Source of the DNA: Chenopodium formosanum | Lineage: Eukaryota > Streptophyta > Magnoliopsida > Caryophyllales > Amaranthaceae | NCBI GenBank assembly: GCA_024500155.1 | Contig: CM044873.1 | Location: 5,151,001-5,215,000, forward strand | DNA: 64,000 nt | Reading direction: 5' to 3' | In this document: positions 32,196 through 44,360 of the stretch, in pieces | Numbering within the stretch: the stretch's first letter is position 1 | Layout: every line of letters begins with the position of its first letter | Notes under the pieces: model-generated | Database searches by the model: none | Told to the model about the DNA's origin: nothing | What the model saw: only the letters and a program-made list of their open reading frames with translations | Position numbers and translations under genes: made by a program

Positions 32196-35100
32196 TCAAG
32201 ATTGTGCATTCTCAGGCACTAGGGAGTCCAAAATGCTGGGATCTTTGGGGCCGTCATCAGCACTTGGCGCCAGATTGTACAGGTCCTCTTCAGAGAATTG
32301 CTGCGCCTCGAAGCCGGAAGGGACCTTGTAGGATTCCTCGTTGAAAGCCTTCTCAACTTTGGCCCAATCATCCTTTTTCCAACCGGCGGCGTGGGCAACA
32401 CATCTCTGAGCAGCAGTCTAACCTCCATCGAAACGGTCTTGGAGCTTGGAGCAGAACTCATCTGAAGTCAAGTAACGGCCCACGGCTCTCTGGCGAATCC
32501 CAGGCTTATCGGCTTCCATCCGCATAACCTTCTCTTCGAGGTGTTTTACTTCAGCCCTGGCATCGCCGAGATCTTTCTCAACTGAGGAAAGACGCTCAAT
32601 GGCTTTATCTTTTTCAGCAATCTGAGTCTTCAGACTCTGCAATTCCAACTCCAAGCCAGCAACCTTCTCAGCCTTAACCTTCAACTCCGACATCTCCCTA
32701 TCGTCTTTTTCTTTTATCTTCCTCAGGTCATCCAGGGCCTTCTCAGCGTTGTTAATGATTTCTTGCATGGCATTTTGACTGGAGGAGGCTTGATGGTGCT
32801 TTTCTTGATAATAACGGTACATCTCCACCAGCTCCGTACCAGACATAACAGCCTGTGAACAGGAAAGTACTTCCGAATAAGAATTAACAAAAACCATGAA
32901 ACAAGCAATAAGAGTGCGTAAGACATAACGTAATATAAGAAATAGGTTAAGGCAAAGTAGTAAAGTAAGCATACCTTCATCATGTTGTGCATATGAGCAG
33001 CAGCGAGGGGACCGATTGGACCAGCAGGTCTGTCCATCGGAAGAGTAAGGTTACTAAGAAGCCGGTAACCAAGGGTCCCACCCTGCATTGGATCGTCGGT
33101 AATCATTGATTCATTCCGGCCAACATCCATGTCGGGCTTCCAACGGTCCCCAGAATGGCCGGCAGGAACAGCGAAGCCTTTCAGGACTTCATCTGGAAAC
33201 CGGCCGGAAACTCTTTCTATCCACTGGTTGGACCGGTATGTTATAGCCAGAATGCTTGAATCAGACCCAGCAGTGGAAGGGGCGATAACGGTGGTCGGTT
33301 GAGGCTGACGAGGAGATTCAGCGGTAGTAAGGTCCTCAACTTCGATCCCTTGAATAACCTTTTTCACTATGGCTTCAGGGCTTTTTGTTGTTTTGGTGAG
33401 AGGAGACTTTTCGGTTTCCATTTTGTCCTTTTTCTTCTCAGCCCGCCCACCAGCTTGCCTAGGGCTCGAAATCACCACACCACCGCCGCGCCGATTGGCG
33501 AGAGATGTCAGCTTTCTCTTCTTGGCGTTGTCGTCGGCCATTAATTCAGCTCTTCTCTTAGCACTAACAGCCGGTGCACGATCGTAAATTGAAGCTAAGG
33601 TGTCGTAAGAAGCGGTCGCTTTAGGACAACGCCTGAGAACCCTCTTTCCGTCAGCTGACAAGCCTAGCAACTTGTTGTCCAACTTGTCAATACCTAAAAA
33701 AAAAACAAAAACAAAAGGGTACGGAAGACAATAGTAAGTAATAAGTAACTTACAACAGAAGCAAGGTAAAAAAAAAATAATAATAGTAGAACTCAGAAAG
33801 ATAAGTTATACCATGCTGGTCAGTCCAACAGAGACCGACACGAGATAACGGTGTGTTGCCCAGAATGTAACTCACATTCGGCACCCACACCGCAGGAACT
33901 AGACGGACCTTGCCGTCGCCTTCATCAAATTCAGAGATGTCAAAATGATTGACAACCCTTTCTTCATGCTTACCGAGATCTCTCTCGGGGATTGAATCGA
34001 AATGGGGATGAGGCTTGAAAAAAGTTATCCTCAAAGGAAAATCCTCTGGGACCGACATAAAGAAAAACCTATCTTTCCAACCTTTGCAGCTGGATAGTTT
34101 AGGATGAACGGTATACTTATGGGGTTGAGTGTATAACGACCACCACCCATCTGACTGACCATCCCTCTTTAAGGTAATTAACCGTCTAAATACGTTAAGG
34201 GTTAGAGGGAAATTCCGATACAACATGACCCAAACAGTAGCAATAACGGCACGAATTGTTTGAGGAGTTAATTGAACCAGACAAACATTCCAAGCCTTCA
34301 AAATTTTAGCAACGAAAGGATGTAGAGGAAAACGGAGGCCAAAATCAAAATGTTTCATGTAAACAGCCACGGAACCAACCGGGCAATCCAACACTGAAGC
34401 TCCAGACGGAGGAAGAGACAACTCATACTCATCAGGTAGGTTAAAGAACCTTTTTGCACGACGACAGTAATCTTTTTCAATTGTCGTTTTCCTAAAAGCT
34501 TCATTTATCTTTTCCTTCGCGACTTTCCCTTCGTTAGCAAGAACCATGGGTTGTCGGAACTCAGCTCTATCGGTCTCAGAATTGTAGCCCTCATCCAGAT
34601 TTTCTTCCTGGATAACCTCAGCCGTTAAATCGACAATATCATCCCTACTCTCATTGTTTATGCTGTCTTCTTGAGTCTCGTCATCTCCTAAAACCGAGTT
34701 GACGGCTGAATCATGAACTGGAGATGGCGGACCTTCCAGAGGGTTTGCAGGGATGTCGTCCACTGGTTCTTCTTCAGAAGAACTTACAACCTGACCTTGC
34801 CCAGGTCTCTTGCTGGATTCCGCTGCCTTAGCGGCCTCAGCTGCTTTAGCTGCTTTGGCGGCCTCAGCAGCTTCACGGGCAGCAGCTCGAGGCTGATAAC
34901 TGGTACTCTTTACCCTTGGCATAGTGTTTATACCTATATTGCCAACGTTAGTGCCGTACTGATTAAAATACCGTCTTCCAGTAAAGCTGCGTAAGTGATA
35001 ACGGACACTAACAGGCTCAACGTCAAGAATTTCAGTATCAGCAGGGATATCGGGAATAAAAGGGTGATGAGCACTTTCACGATGAGCAATGGTCCTATGT

Positions 35101-35282
35101 ATCATAAAAGCGCGTTTTTCTTCTTCAGAAGATAACGTCTCAAACGGGTAGTCTATATTATCAGAAAGAGAAGATGAATTACCCTGATTACTACCGGTTT
35201 CTTTGCCTAAAGATTGCCTAATTAAACGACGCCTAGCAGTACTAAGGTTAGGAAAATTCTCTTCAACACTATCTTCAGACAT
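32196..35282 (-). CDS. Tat antisense gene (aORF), three exons, Transposase_28-like
   Basis: Exons on the minus strand: 33812..35282 (ATG at 35282-35280, phase 1 donor), 32975..33693 (after a T-rich acceptor) and 32196..32852. Together they make 949 codons ending in TGA. Exon 1 has an acidic, Ala/Lys-rich N-terminal part. A domain with FGLRFPLHPFVAKILKAWN and VQLTPQTIRAVIATVWVML follows and resembles the 'putative gypsy type transposon' family (Transposase_28). Exon 3 is a coiled coil (KVAGLELELQSLKTQIAEKD) and an acidic tail. A TAG at 32420-32418 interrupts exon 3; the frame continues sensibly to the final TGA (RCVAHAAGWKKDDWAKVEKA), so it reads as a late nonsense change. Known Tat elements carry such antisense genes, and their role is not established. 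Confidence 0.82.
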
Positions 35283-35710
35283 TTAATTAAATATAAGAAC
35301 ATCAAAATAGCATGCAAAATCAAGGGTTAGGGTACGACAATACCTTCGACGAAAATCGCTGATTTAGTGCCTTTAAATGCTAAGAAACGACGAAGAAGGA
35401 AAGAGCACGCCTGAAGTACTGAAATGCGCAAACCGGAAACAAAGAAGAGAAGAAAAATAGGAACTTTGGTCGAAAAATTTTAACTTTTGAGAGAGAACTT
35501 AGAAAAAATGCAAAGTAACGAGAAAATGAGGTTATTTTGATCTAAAAAGAGAAACTGAATGGCCAGTTGAAGTGAAAGGCGGTTCAGAGATCCGACGGTT
35601 CCCGCTCGATAAGTAGTTTCAAAAAGCAGCGGCTGGATTTATGACACGTGTGAAAATTTTCCCGCTCAAAAAAAAAAAAACGGTTACACTACCATAACGT
35701 GCTCTTTGAA
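35283..35710 (-). promoter_or_regulatory. Leader and promoter region of the Tat antisense gene
   Basis: About 430 bp lie between the antisense ATG and the tandem repeats, with no coding frame. The antisense transcript must start here or within the repeats. Confidence 0.4.
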
Positions 35711-36165
35711 ACAAGTTGACCTTGTAAGCTATCGGCATACAAGCTCACTTGGGGAGGAAAACGGAGTTTTTCGCTCCCAGGTATTTTATAACAAGTTGAC
35801 CTTGTAAGCTATCGGCATACAAGGTCACTTGGGGAGAAAAACGGAGTTTTTCGCTCCCAGCTATTTTATAGCAAGTTGACCTTGTAAGCTATCGGCATAC
35901 AAGGTCACTTGGGGAGGAAAACGGAGTTTTTCGCTCCCAGCTATTTTATAACAAGTTGACCTTGTAAGCTATCGGCATACAAGGTCACTTGGGGAGGAAA
36001 ACGGAGTTTTTCGCTCCCAGGTATTTTATAGCAAGTTGACCTTGTAAGCTATCGGCATACAAGGTCACTTGGGGAGGAAAACGGAGTTTTTCGCTCCCAG
36101 GTATTTTATAACAAGTTGACCTTGTAAGCTATCGGCATACAAGGTCACTTGGGAAGGAGAACGGT
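35711..36165. repeat. 80-bp tandem repeat, about 5.7 copies, palindromic core
   Basis: Copies begin at 35711, 35791, 35871, 35951, 36031 and 36111 (CAAGTTGACCTTGTAAGC...). The period is exactly 80 and the copies are nearly identical. Each holds TGACCTTGTA and its inverse TACAAGGTCA separated by 11 bases, a perfect 10-bp stem; copy one has a one-base break. Each also carries GGAGTTTTTCGCTCCC. It lies upstream of the antisense gene, where Tat elements often carry tandem repeats. Confidence 0.95.
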
Positions 36166-36551
36166 TGAAAGCTTTCAACGAGGAAGTACGCGACTATGGT
36201 ATAAAAACTGTCCTCTTGCATAAGTAATAATAATAAAAAGTAATGACAGTAGTGAATAAATATAACACTTCTCAGCAAAAGAATATAGAGCTCAAAAATA
36301 TATAGACGTATAGAAGCAAATCTGTCTGAATACAAGCCAAGCAAGTAAAACGAATTGCGACAACGGCAAGGTCAGTAATAAGGTTTGGTTAATAAACAAC
36401 GCTTGACAGAGTACAAGAAACATTGTCCCAATAACATTTCCAACATAAGGAAAAGTCTGAAGAATGAGATGTGGAACCCAAAGTTTATTTAGTTAGATTC
36501 AGCTTGTTGCCCATGTTAACTGAGAACGATGATGAATGATCATGCGTCCTC

Positions 36552-36566
36552 ACTTGGGGGGCTAAT
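36552..36566 (+). other. Polypurine tract region of the Tat element
   Basis: ACTTGGGGGGCTAAT immediately precedes the 3' LTR, the expected position for plus-strand priming. Confidence 0.6.
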
Positions 36567-37007
36567 TGTATGGGACGATATCTGAGCATGACCGATATCC
36601 TGTGAAAACATGTGACCAGGTTCCAATAATTATAAGAGGATGCTGATATGTTCCAGAAAGAAGACATGTCGGCTTGCCGGAATTCAACACGTGGCAACAG
36701 AAGCTCGACACTTGGCGCAAAAGGCTCTGCATGGATGAGAGCCACCTGTCAAGGTAAACTATTATAAATAGTAGGTAAGACCTCATTAATGGGGGCATTA
36801 ATAACACTCTCTTACTCTCTCTCTACTTTCTCTCTCTTACTTACCTTCTTCTCTTAAACACTTTCTGACTTTATCATCGGAGTGGTTATCCCCGGATCAC
36901 CCCGGGGTTAGCTAACTTCTTCTCATTGTGTAGGTTCTCAGCTTGCCGATAGGAGTATCAGGATCTCAGGTCCGAATTCTTGGGGAAGTCAAGATCAGAC
37001 TGAAACA
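36567..37007 (+). repeat. 3' LTR of the Tat element
   Basis: 441 bp, two differences from the 5' LTR, followed by the CAACC duplication at 37008-37012. Its TATA box at 36763-36770 points right, away from the His-rich gene. Confidence 0.95.
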
Positions 37008-37012
37008 CAACC

Positions 37013-38147
37013 AATGGTATAAACCTAGGTCAGAATTCGTTGCTGCTATAGGAGGAGGAAATTCAAGGATTGATTTTGTGAGTGAGTGTTTTCTTTTTTT
37101 TAAATTCTTTGGCGGTTTCAAGCTCAATTTTGCCCAAAATTTTACAGTTATTAGTTACTTACTAGAGCACTTTTTTAAATGAAAGTTTAATTTATGAAAA
37201 TTTGTCGACATGTGTCATAGCGCTACATAGATGATGACATGATAATGCATTAATATTTAATTTGGATTAGATTTAAACCATTATATTCTTGAAATTCCCA
37301 ACTTTTCATTAATACTATTTTGCAATTATTGTCACCGTGTAACTTAATTAACATTCATATATGAATTTTAACTTTTCATTAAGCATTATATGTAATTCCT
37401 TACTTTGTAAAACAAATACTACTGCAGCTTTCTTTCTATCCCAACTTTTACCATTTTAATTTTATTATTTAAACATAACCCGGGGTATTGCCCGGGCCCC
37501 AAACTAATTACTACCTTAAAAAGAGAGTCTTTGTGAATTACTACATCTTAAAAAAAAAAAGTTGTTAATTACTATCCTAAAACTAATACATTTTTTCCTA
37601 ATCAGCCTACTTAATCTCTTAATGACATTATTATTTGGTCAAATTGTAATTAATAGTTCTTAATCCTTAATTAATTCATTTGCACCACCTTCGGCAGCTC
37701 ACCCAAGCTTGAGTTCTGATGTTAATAATGTCAGCAGTTTATCTCTTAACTTAGATGTTTTCGGGTGCTCTTTATGGAATTCAGAAGAAGTTTCGTTGTC
37801 CAAAAGCTGAGTCGGTGACTATGTATTAAAAATTGAATCTTAATTAGCTTATGATGCTGCAATCAGAATATAAAATATACAACATTAACCCAATTCAGAG
37901 CTCTAAATGATGTAATGAAACAAAAAGAATTAACAAAAGGGATGATAACAAAATTGTAGTAAAAAGAAGTTGTAAAAAAAAAAAACACTTATACAACAAA
38001 GGGTAAGTAACATCACATCCTAGCTCATTTTTGCACATTCGTGAATCGTGATAAAGTCAGGCCACGCCCAAAAAAATGCTCTGGAGTAATCAAAACCACC
38101 AGCAGATTCACAGAAAAGAATTCATGTTCAAGTTGCAGCAAATGATC
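37013..38147. other. Far half of the His-rich gene leader, its promoter, and 3' flank of the O-fucosyltransferase
   Basis: About 37013-37090 continues the leader exon split by the Tat element. Beyond it lies AT-rich DNA that should hold the original promoter of the His-rich gene. A GC palindrome pair at about 37480-37499 (CCCGGGGTATTGCCCGGG) followed by CTAA-T resembles a Helitron 3' end; no matching 5' end was found. The duplicated segment at 37706-37985 is listed separately. Confidence 0.4.
37706..37985 (+). repeat. Duplicated segment, first copy at 21835-22090
   Basis: Same orientation as the partner. The shared open frame ends at the same TGA, with several changes at third positions. The two flanks do not match, so the duplicated unit ends near 37706 on the left. 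Confidence 0.7.
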
Positions 38148-41100
38148 CTATGACTTGCATATGCATTCTGGGTACGGATTCTGATAAAATGATTCTTCAA
38201 ACCTAAATCGTGCTCTGCCCTTAATTCCTGGTGGAGGGCCATTCCTTTTCCTTGGAGCCCCTTGCCTGTAATGTCAAAGAGAATGAGAGTGTGACACTTA
38301 CCAATATGGCACGATATAAGAAGAAATTAATGCTGAATGCATGGCTAATGACCTACTTCCTAAACACAGTTGAAGTATAGCTCTTATACTCTTAAGTCTT
38401 ACCTATTCTTATGCATCTTTTTGACAATATTGGATACGGACGGCCCTTCCTGTAGTTGTCCAGAATCTAACTTATCGAATACTTCAATTAGACCCTTCCT
38501 GCAGAAAACAGGTCAACATATAATATGACAAACAATAACAAAAATAAAACACAAGATAGAACATTCCAGTAATTGTGGCACTACTGATCGGTTTGTTGTC
38601 TAAAGCAAAATCTATGCAGTTGCAGAGGATATCTTACATTATTTGCTTTAATTCCATAGACTTAAAAAATCCCAAGGGATCCCTTTACCATCCATTAAAT
38701 CTTTAAAGGTACTTATATAAAATTATCATTACTTGGGTTTTTAAATAACCTATTGACTAAAAAATGGTCCAAGGTATTCAGGTTTTTAACCAAAAAATTT
38801 AAATTTGATATTGTTTGAATCAAGTTTACTCTTTCAGATTCTATAAACTACAGCTTGACATTGATAAGATATACGTGAAATTCAGACATCCTGACAGCTG
38901 TATGAAAAAATGAATAGAATCATCCACGTTTGCAATAGATATAGAAAGCCCTTCTCACTGCCAAATCCCCAACCTAAACCTTCACGACAGCCCACCACCT
39001 GCTCCCTAGAAACATGTCAATCCAAAGGGACCTACCACCAAAGTGAAAGCGAACGAATGGAAGACTGTTATTGTTTACAATGTTTTTAGTATTGACCCCA
39101 AATGACCTCCTATGTTGGCAATTCACGAGAATATTAACTATAAACAGAATAGTTATTGACATTTAAGGAAAACCTTTTGACCAACATGATGGGCAAACTA
39201 TGAGAAACTGCAACTTCTTTATGTTTCAATAGTCGTTACTTAAACAAAACAACTGATATGACATGCCCCAACCAACCAGAGAAACAATAGAGCTTCTCTA
39301 GCTTCAAACCAAATCTTCTGATAACTTTTGGTTCTAATAACTGGAATTTTATTTGGATTTTGGAAATATGGTTCTAGTTTCAGGATAGTTTAATAAACCA
39401 TCTTATGGTTTGATTCCCCTCAAAAAAGCAATGAACCATCACAGGGACCAAGGACAGATAAAGACTCATTGGTATTTAAAACCAGCAGCTGATTACCTGT
39501 CAGGCGTAATAGTCTTTCTGTGCTCCAGGAACCGCCTATGACCCTCAACTGCTCTTGCCATGTTCCCTGAATGAGAAGAAATGAACACACCACTCTCCAC
39601 AGAAATGATATAATCAATAGCAGCAGCTTGAGTAGCATGATGGGAAAATGCTCCTAATTCATCTTGGGTAGCCAGCGTTTCCTGCCAACAGAGAACTAGT
39701 TAATGATGGAATCCAAGATAGCTTCTCTACAAATGTCCTAAAAAATGCTGGGGGTCAATTACCAAGGAAAAGCATGTAATTTTAGTGCATACCTTAAATA
39801 TCACATTAGGAAATCGCAAAGTCAGCTCGGCCAATCGCTTAGCACCACCATAAATCTCTCCGGCAGCAATATAGATTAACGTTGACGGAGGATAACCAAG
39901 AGCCTTAATAAAGATCCCAACCTCCCTGGGTGTAAGTGGACAAAGGCCTGCATTCCTCTGCTCTGTGGAGTTTATTTTCTTTACTTTCCAGTGGTGTGTG
40001 TTCTCCCTGACAATTTTGGGCAGAGAAGCATCAGTTTGTTATGTAAAAAAACATGGGAGGTTGTTAAATCTTCCATGTAATAGTGGTGGTGTGAAGGCTT
40101 ATTGATACACACCACAAACATCAGTTGACATGAAAACTTTTCTATTCATTTTTGTATCCCTCCGAACCAAATCAAGTTCTACAAATCGATTCATTTAGAT
40201 TATGTCCATTATGTTGCTTTTTGTAGATTATTGCTCCTTAGGCAGCAATTTTGGGAAAGTCTATATTTTGCCAGTCCTCGTCTTACAACTAAAGCTCCAT
40301 TTACTACAAACCAGAAGTGCTTCTAAGCATTTCTAGCAGTAGATTTCGACTTTGAAGCATATGCTTCATATACATTTGGCGTTTGCAAATATAAATTTCA
40401 GTACCTCATAATCCTCAACTCCTCAGATTCTGCATCAGAAAGACCATAGGTACACCCAGTAAAAGCAAGCATGTCCTTCTCATATCTAAGATGAAGAGCA
40501 ATGTACTGACCCCCACGTGACCTTAGCCGCTCCACAAGCCTCTGTGGTGTCACTGCCATAAAGTCAGAACCTGATTTAAAACATACCCCATAGTGTGCCT
40601 CTTGAAATCATTCTAAAGGAAACACTGAAAACATGGAAAGCTCTTGCAAATACTAGTTCTTTTAATGGCTTTCTCCACAAAATCTGTTTTCTCCAGACAG
40701 CAAGGTAAAGTAGATGTAGAAATTCACCTTGCCCAAATGTTCAATAGGAGGAGAGAAATGTAAAGCATGGTATAGAGCACGGCATCGAAGCCTTTGAATG
40801 TCAAGAGGCAGATCATTATTTGCAAGCCGAGAATCTGATTTTGCAACATGAATCACCTGAATATTATGACTAGACAAGTCAATTTCCATTATACTTTGGG
40901 AAAACACCATCCAGATGCTTTACACTGGTTTGCTTAACTCAAGATCATTTTTCCCCCAAAAGTTCAGAATATGGAAACAGAATTGCTCATCCAAGTACCA
41001 CAAAAAAAAAAAAAAAAAAAGCTATAAATAATTCAAAAGGCCCACCTGATATTCCCTCCACAAATGTGTCATATTCTCATAATAGCTCATCCCTGACCAG

Positions 41101-43051
41101 GAACCAAAGTGTTTGCGGGCTCGAGGAGCAGATTCCAGCTGTTTAGGAAGTTCCTTCACAATTCTCACATCCTGATGCAAGCTTCTCATGAAATAGAGCT
41201 CATCAAATATGTCCCCAAATACACTGATCAAGAAAATTAAATATGGTAAGAAACTACAGAGCAGAAACAAAGAAGAGCTTTTACAAAGGGCTGCCAAAGA
41301 GACCTTGAATCCTGCCAAAATGAACGTTTATCCAGAGTGGGGATCACCAGGGTTGCATTCATAATGCGTGCCACAGCCACCATATCAGCAATCTAGGGAC
41401 AAGAGTATTTATTACAACAATGAATAAAAAAGCAAACAAATAGAACATGGAAGAAAGCTTAAACAACTTGGAAAAGAAAGCAAATTTCCCAATATGATGG
41501 TTATGATTCAGTACAATTCAAGCTTCACTGATTGGAATTTTGCTTCATTTACATCAATATCAATGACAAGAAAAGGTACAGGAGTAAATCTGCAACCGAG
41601 TAAAATCATGTGCTTATGCTTAATTGTGTGGATATTCAACAACATTGCTATATGTGCATATATGAACATTCAAATAAATAGGCCAGAATCAGGTACACAT
41701 CAATACATCATTGCAAAAAATGCATGCAAACTCACACATGTATACTTCAAATACACATGAACAAGAAATTAAGCTTTCAAGCATGTATGCACTAGCACAG
41801 GTTTTGGTAAATTGCATTCTATTTCTAGGTAAATTATTACAAGTATTTTCCATCCAGACGGATTAAAACCTAATTCGAATAATTTACTGCCAGCATCTTA
41901 CTTTGGCAAATGAATTCAACAAAGCCGCTATACCAGCTTATACAAATCGTAAGAGAAAAAAGCCAAAGTAACTTACACCAGTACGCATTTGATTTAGCCC
42001 TCCATTGCTTTTTACAGTCAAATATCTGTTAGATTCCTGAGCAACTGACCATATATGAGAATACAGAACCAAGTTAGTAAGTATATTATTACGCTTTAAT
42101 AAGTAGTCAAGGAAATATCCCATTGGCAAACATTGACATGATAGCGATCAAGATCAAAAAGTTTTCAGCAGCAATTAAGAATTTCTGTTACAATAATCCC
42201 AACTATTACTTTCTTAAAAAAAACAAGAATGACTGCTAAACATTTAACCTTCATATCTAGCAGTAGGCTTGACACAAGGGCGCAGGTCACGGCTGAACGT
42301 CCGAGCTGGTAACTGCTCATCAACAAAGTGCACAGGACTCCTTATCTATAGATAGATGCAATGTCAGATTACTTAAAACATAGAAAGAGATACCAGTAAA
42401 CAGTTAATTGTTCTTCAGTATCCTTTTTATCATTTGAATGTCAATCTAGAGCACAGGTAACAAATATTACAGTAATTAAAAATAGGTAACATACATCAAC
42501 TTTTTATCCCAACCAAAATTTCCAACTTCAATAACATAGACAAATCTACAAAGATTAACAGCAAATTGAACAGACCTCATCACATCTAATCATCTCCTGA
42601 ACCCCAAATGATCAAAACCCCAATAATAGAATAATAATGATTAATGAAACAAAATCAACATTCATACATAAAATCACAAGGCAAAACAACCCCAGAAAGG
42701 CAGAAATTTGTAATTACAAAAAAAGCTCAAGAACACAGAACAATATCAAATTAATTGAAATTGGGGATTACCCATGTAAAAAGAATCAATTTTTACCTGC
42801 TCAGATTGATGATGAGGGTTAGACTTAGACTGAAAATCATTATAAAAAAGTGGGTTTTGTTCATCTTCTAAAACATCCTTGGAATATAGGAAAAAAAAGA
42901 AGATGGAGATGGCAAAAAGAAGGATTATATAGAGAGTGCGAGTTAACAAAGATGATTTCTTGGATGAAACTCTGACATTCCGCATCTTCACTGAGCTAAG
43001 TGACAGAAGATTTGGGTTTGATTTCTTTGATTTAGCGCGGTTGATTTGCAT
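38148..43051 (-). CDS. O-fucosyltransferase family protein (GT106-like), 11 exons
   Basis: Exons on the minus strand: 42797-43051, 42249-42345, 41977-42044, 41304-41392, 41046-41223, 40728-40856, 40405-40541, 39793-40006, 39497-39681, 38403-38498 and 38148-38265. They total 1566 nt, 521 residues, and all phases agree. The N terminus is basic with one membrane segment (TLYIILLFAISIFFFFLY), giving a type II Golgi protein. Family blocks follow: YLTVKSNGGLNQMRTG, VARIMNATLVIPTLDKRSFW, YIALHLRYEKDMLAFTGCTY (with the HLRYE sugar-nucleotide motif), VFISSHSGNMARAVEGHRRF, and the end ARFRFEESFYQNPYPECIC. The family uses nucleotide sugars to modify cell-wall polymers or proteins; the acceptor of this member is unknown. 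Exon 3 starts at 42044 because this acceptor alone keeps frame. Confidence 0.93.
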
Positions 43052-43193
43052 AAATTTGCTCTTTCTTTTTTATTTTTTATTTTTTTTTTTGGTGCACTCT
43101 TTCTTTTTTATTTGGCCGACAATGTTTTCTTTGGGAGGGCAGAACGTTTGTTGCTCGTTGATGGCCTTCAGGCCTTGGGAGTTGGGACCGTGT

Positions 43194-43196
<3 letters not shown>
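43052..43196. promoter_or_regulatory. Residual leader/promoter of the O-fucosyltransferase gene
   Basis: Only about 145 bases separate the start codon from the poly-A tail of the LINE. The original shared upstream region with the divergent PAXX-like gene has therefore been pushed apart by about 5 kb. Confidence 0.4.
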
Positions 43197-43237
<41 letters not shown>

Positions 43238-43271
43238 ACAAGAAGAACTAACAAAGAAAATACAAGAACAC

Positions 43272-43742
43272 CTAAAAAGACCAAGACAACCAATGACGAC
43301 GTCGAGCTTGGTTCGCAAGCCAGTGGGCTGGTGAAACCCAAGATCGGGGAACCTTCTTAAATCTACAAACGCTAAAACCCAAAACAACTTCCCAAATTGT
43401 CGATAACAGCCACAAACAAGAAATGTCATCTGTGGAATCCCTAGACAAAAGAGACACCACCTGGGTACTATCAGTATACACCTGCACTTGGATAAAATCT
43501 TTACGCCTTGCCGCTTTTAGAGCCCATAAACAAGCCTGTAATTCAGCCTGAAGAGCAGAGGAAGCTTTAGTAGCCTGAAGACCGGCGCCAATAACCCGAT
43601 CCGACTGAATGTCTCTGACAACCCAACCAATACCTGCTGAATTGTCTTGTTTGTTCCAAGCTCCATCAACAAGAATACAGTAGTCTAGAGAGTTCTCTAA
43701 AGTCCCTTGAAGACAGATTGGTACCGAAGAAGTAGGTAACAC
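43272..43742 (-). pseudogene. LINE ORF2, RNase H domain
   Basis: The frame reads YCILVDGAWNKQDNSAGIGW, then SALQAELQACLWALKAA and VQVYTDSTQVV. These are the D, E and D motifs of plant LINE RNase H. The initial 'start' is not an ATG; it is the continuation of ORF2 after an in-frame stop near 43757. Confidence 0.8.
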
Positions 43743-43754
43743 ATACTTAAGACA

Positions 43755-44360
43755 CTAAGAAGAAAAATGAACGAAGGCATCAATATCTACTGCCTTGGTA
43801 ACCCATTCTTCAGTCAGATGAAGAATCCCAGACGGAGAAACAACAGCTTGCCTAAAGAGCTTGTGATTACGAGATAACCAGATTGCCCACATGAAAGACA
43901 CAAACCAGGACAAACCCGTAAAATCCTTAATAGTCCTAAAGCCCGTAATCACATCCGCAAGCCAAAGTTCAAAGGGTTTGACTGATAATGAGGACTGAGA
44001 AAAGGCAAAGGGGCTCTTAACCAAAAGAGTAGTCACTATGGAGCAATCCCTGAATAAGTGAGAAGACGACTCACTATGCTGATGACATAATGCACAAGTA
44101 GAAACAATAGACACACCATGCCTGTAAAGAGTGTCTCCAAGAGGAAGAGCATCATGTAACAGCTTCCAAATAAACATTTTCAGTTTAGGAAGAAGGGATA
44201 GACCCCAAAATTGTTTCCACCATGAATCAGTGACCGGGACACTAGCCACTGAAATTATTGATTTACGTACTAGCATTGCATATGCCGTCTTGGTGGAAAA
44301 ACTACCATCCCTTGTGTATTTCCAGTACACGAAATCATCCATGATACCCTGAGGCCTTTC
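43755..44360 (-). pseudogene. LINE ORF2, zf-RVT domain
   Basis: FWGLSLLPKLKMFIWKLLHD followed by CALCHQHSESSSHLFRDC is the zinc-binding zf-RVT domain found after plant LINE reverse transcriptases. A frame shift near 44345 separates it from the preceding piece, which is offset by one frame. Confidence 0.8.

Larger units (their letters stand above)
25338..37007 (+). mobile_element. Complete Ty3/gypsy LTR retrotransposon, Tat type, with antisense gene
   Basis: The 11,670-bp element has LTRs of 440 and 441 bp, a 5-bp duplication CAACC on both sides, a primer site after the left LTR and a purine tract before the right LTR. Order: gag-pol (+), spacer, spliced antisense gene (-), 80-bp tandem repeats, LTR. 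The domain order (gag, protease, reverse transcriptase, RNase H, extra archaeal-type RNase H, integrase) together with an antisense gene before the 3' LTR marks the Tat branch (Retand/TatII-TatIII-like). The LTRs differ by one base and one 1-bp indel, so the insertion is young. One nonsense codon near the end of pol and one in the antisense gene suggest this copy is no longer autonomous. Confidence 0.95.

Noticed and set aside
35711..36165. CRISPR-like regular repeat
   Set aside because: The whole 80-bp unit repeats with no variable spacers and lies in a plant retroelement. It is a minisatellite.
43070..43429. 119-codon minus-strand frame with a lysine run
   Set aside because: It crosses the LINE poly-A tail into host DNA and is out of frame with RNase H.
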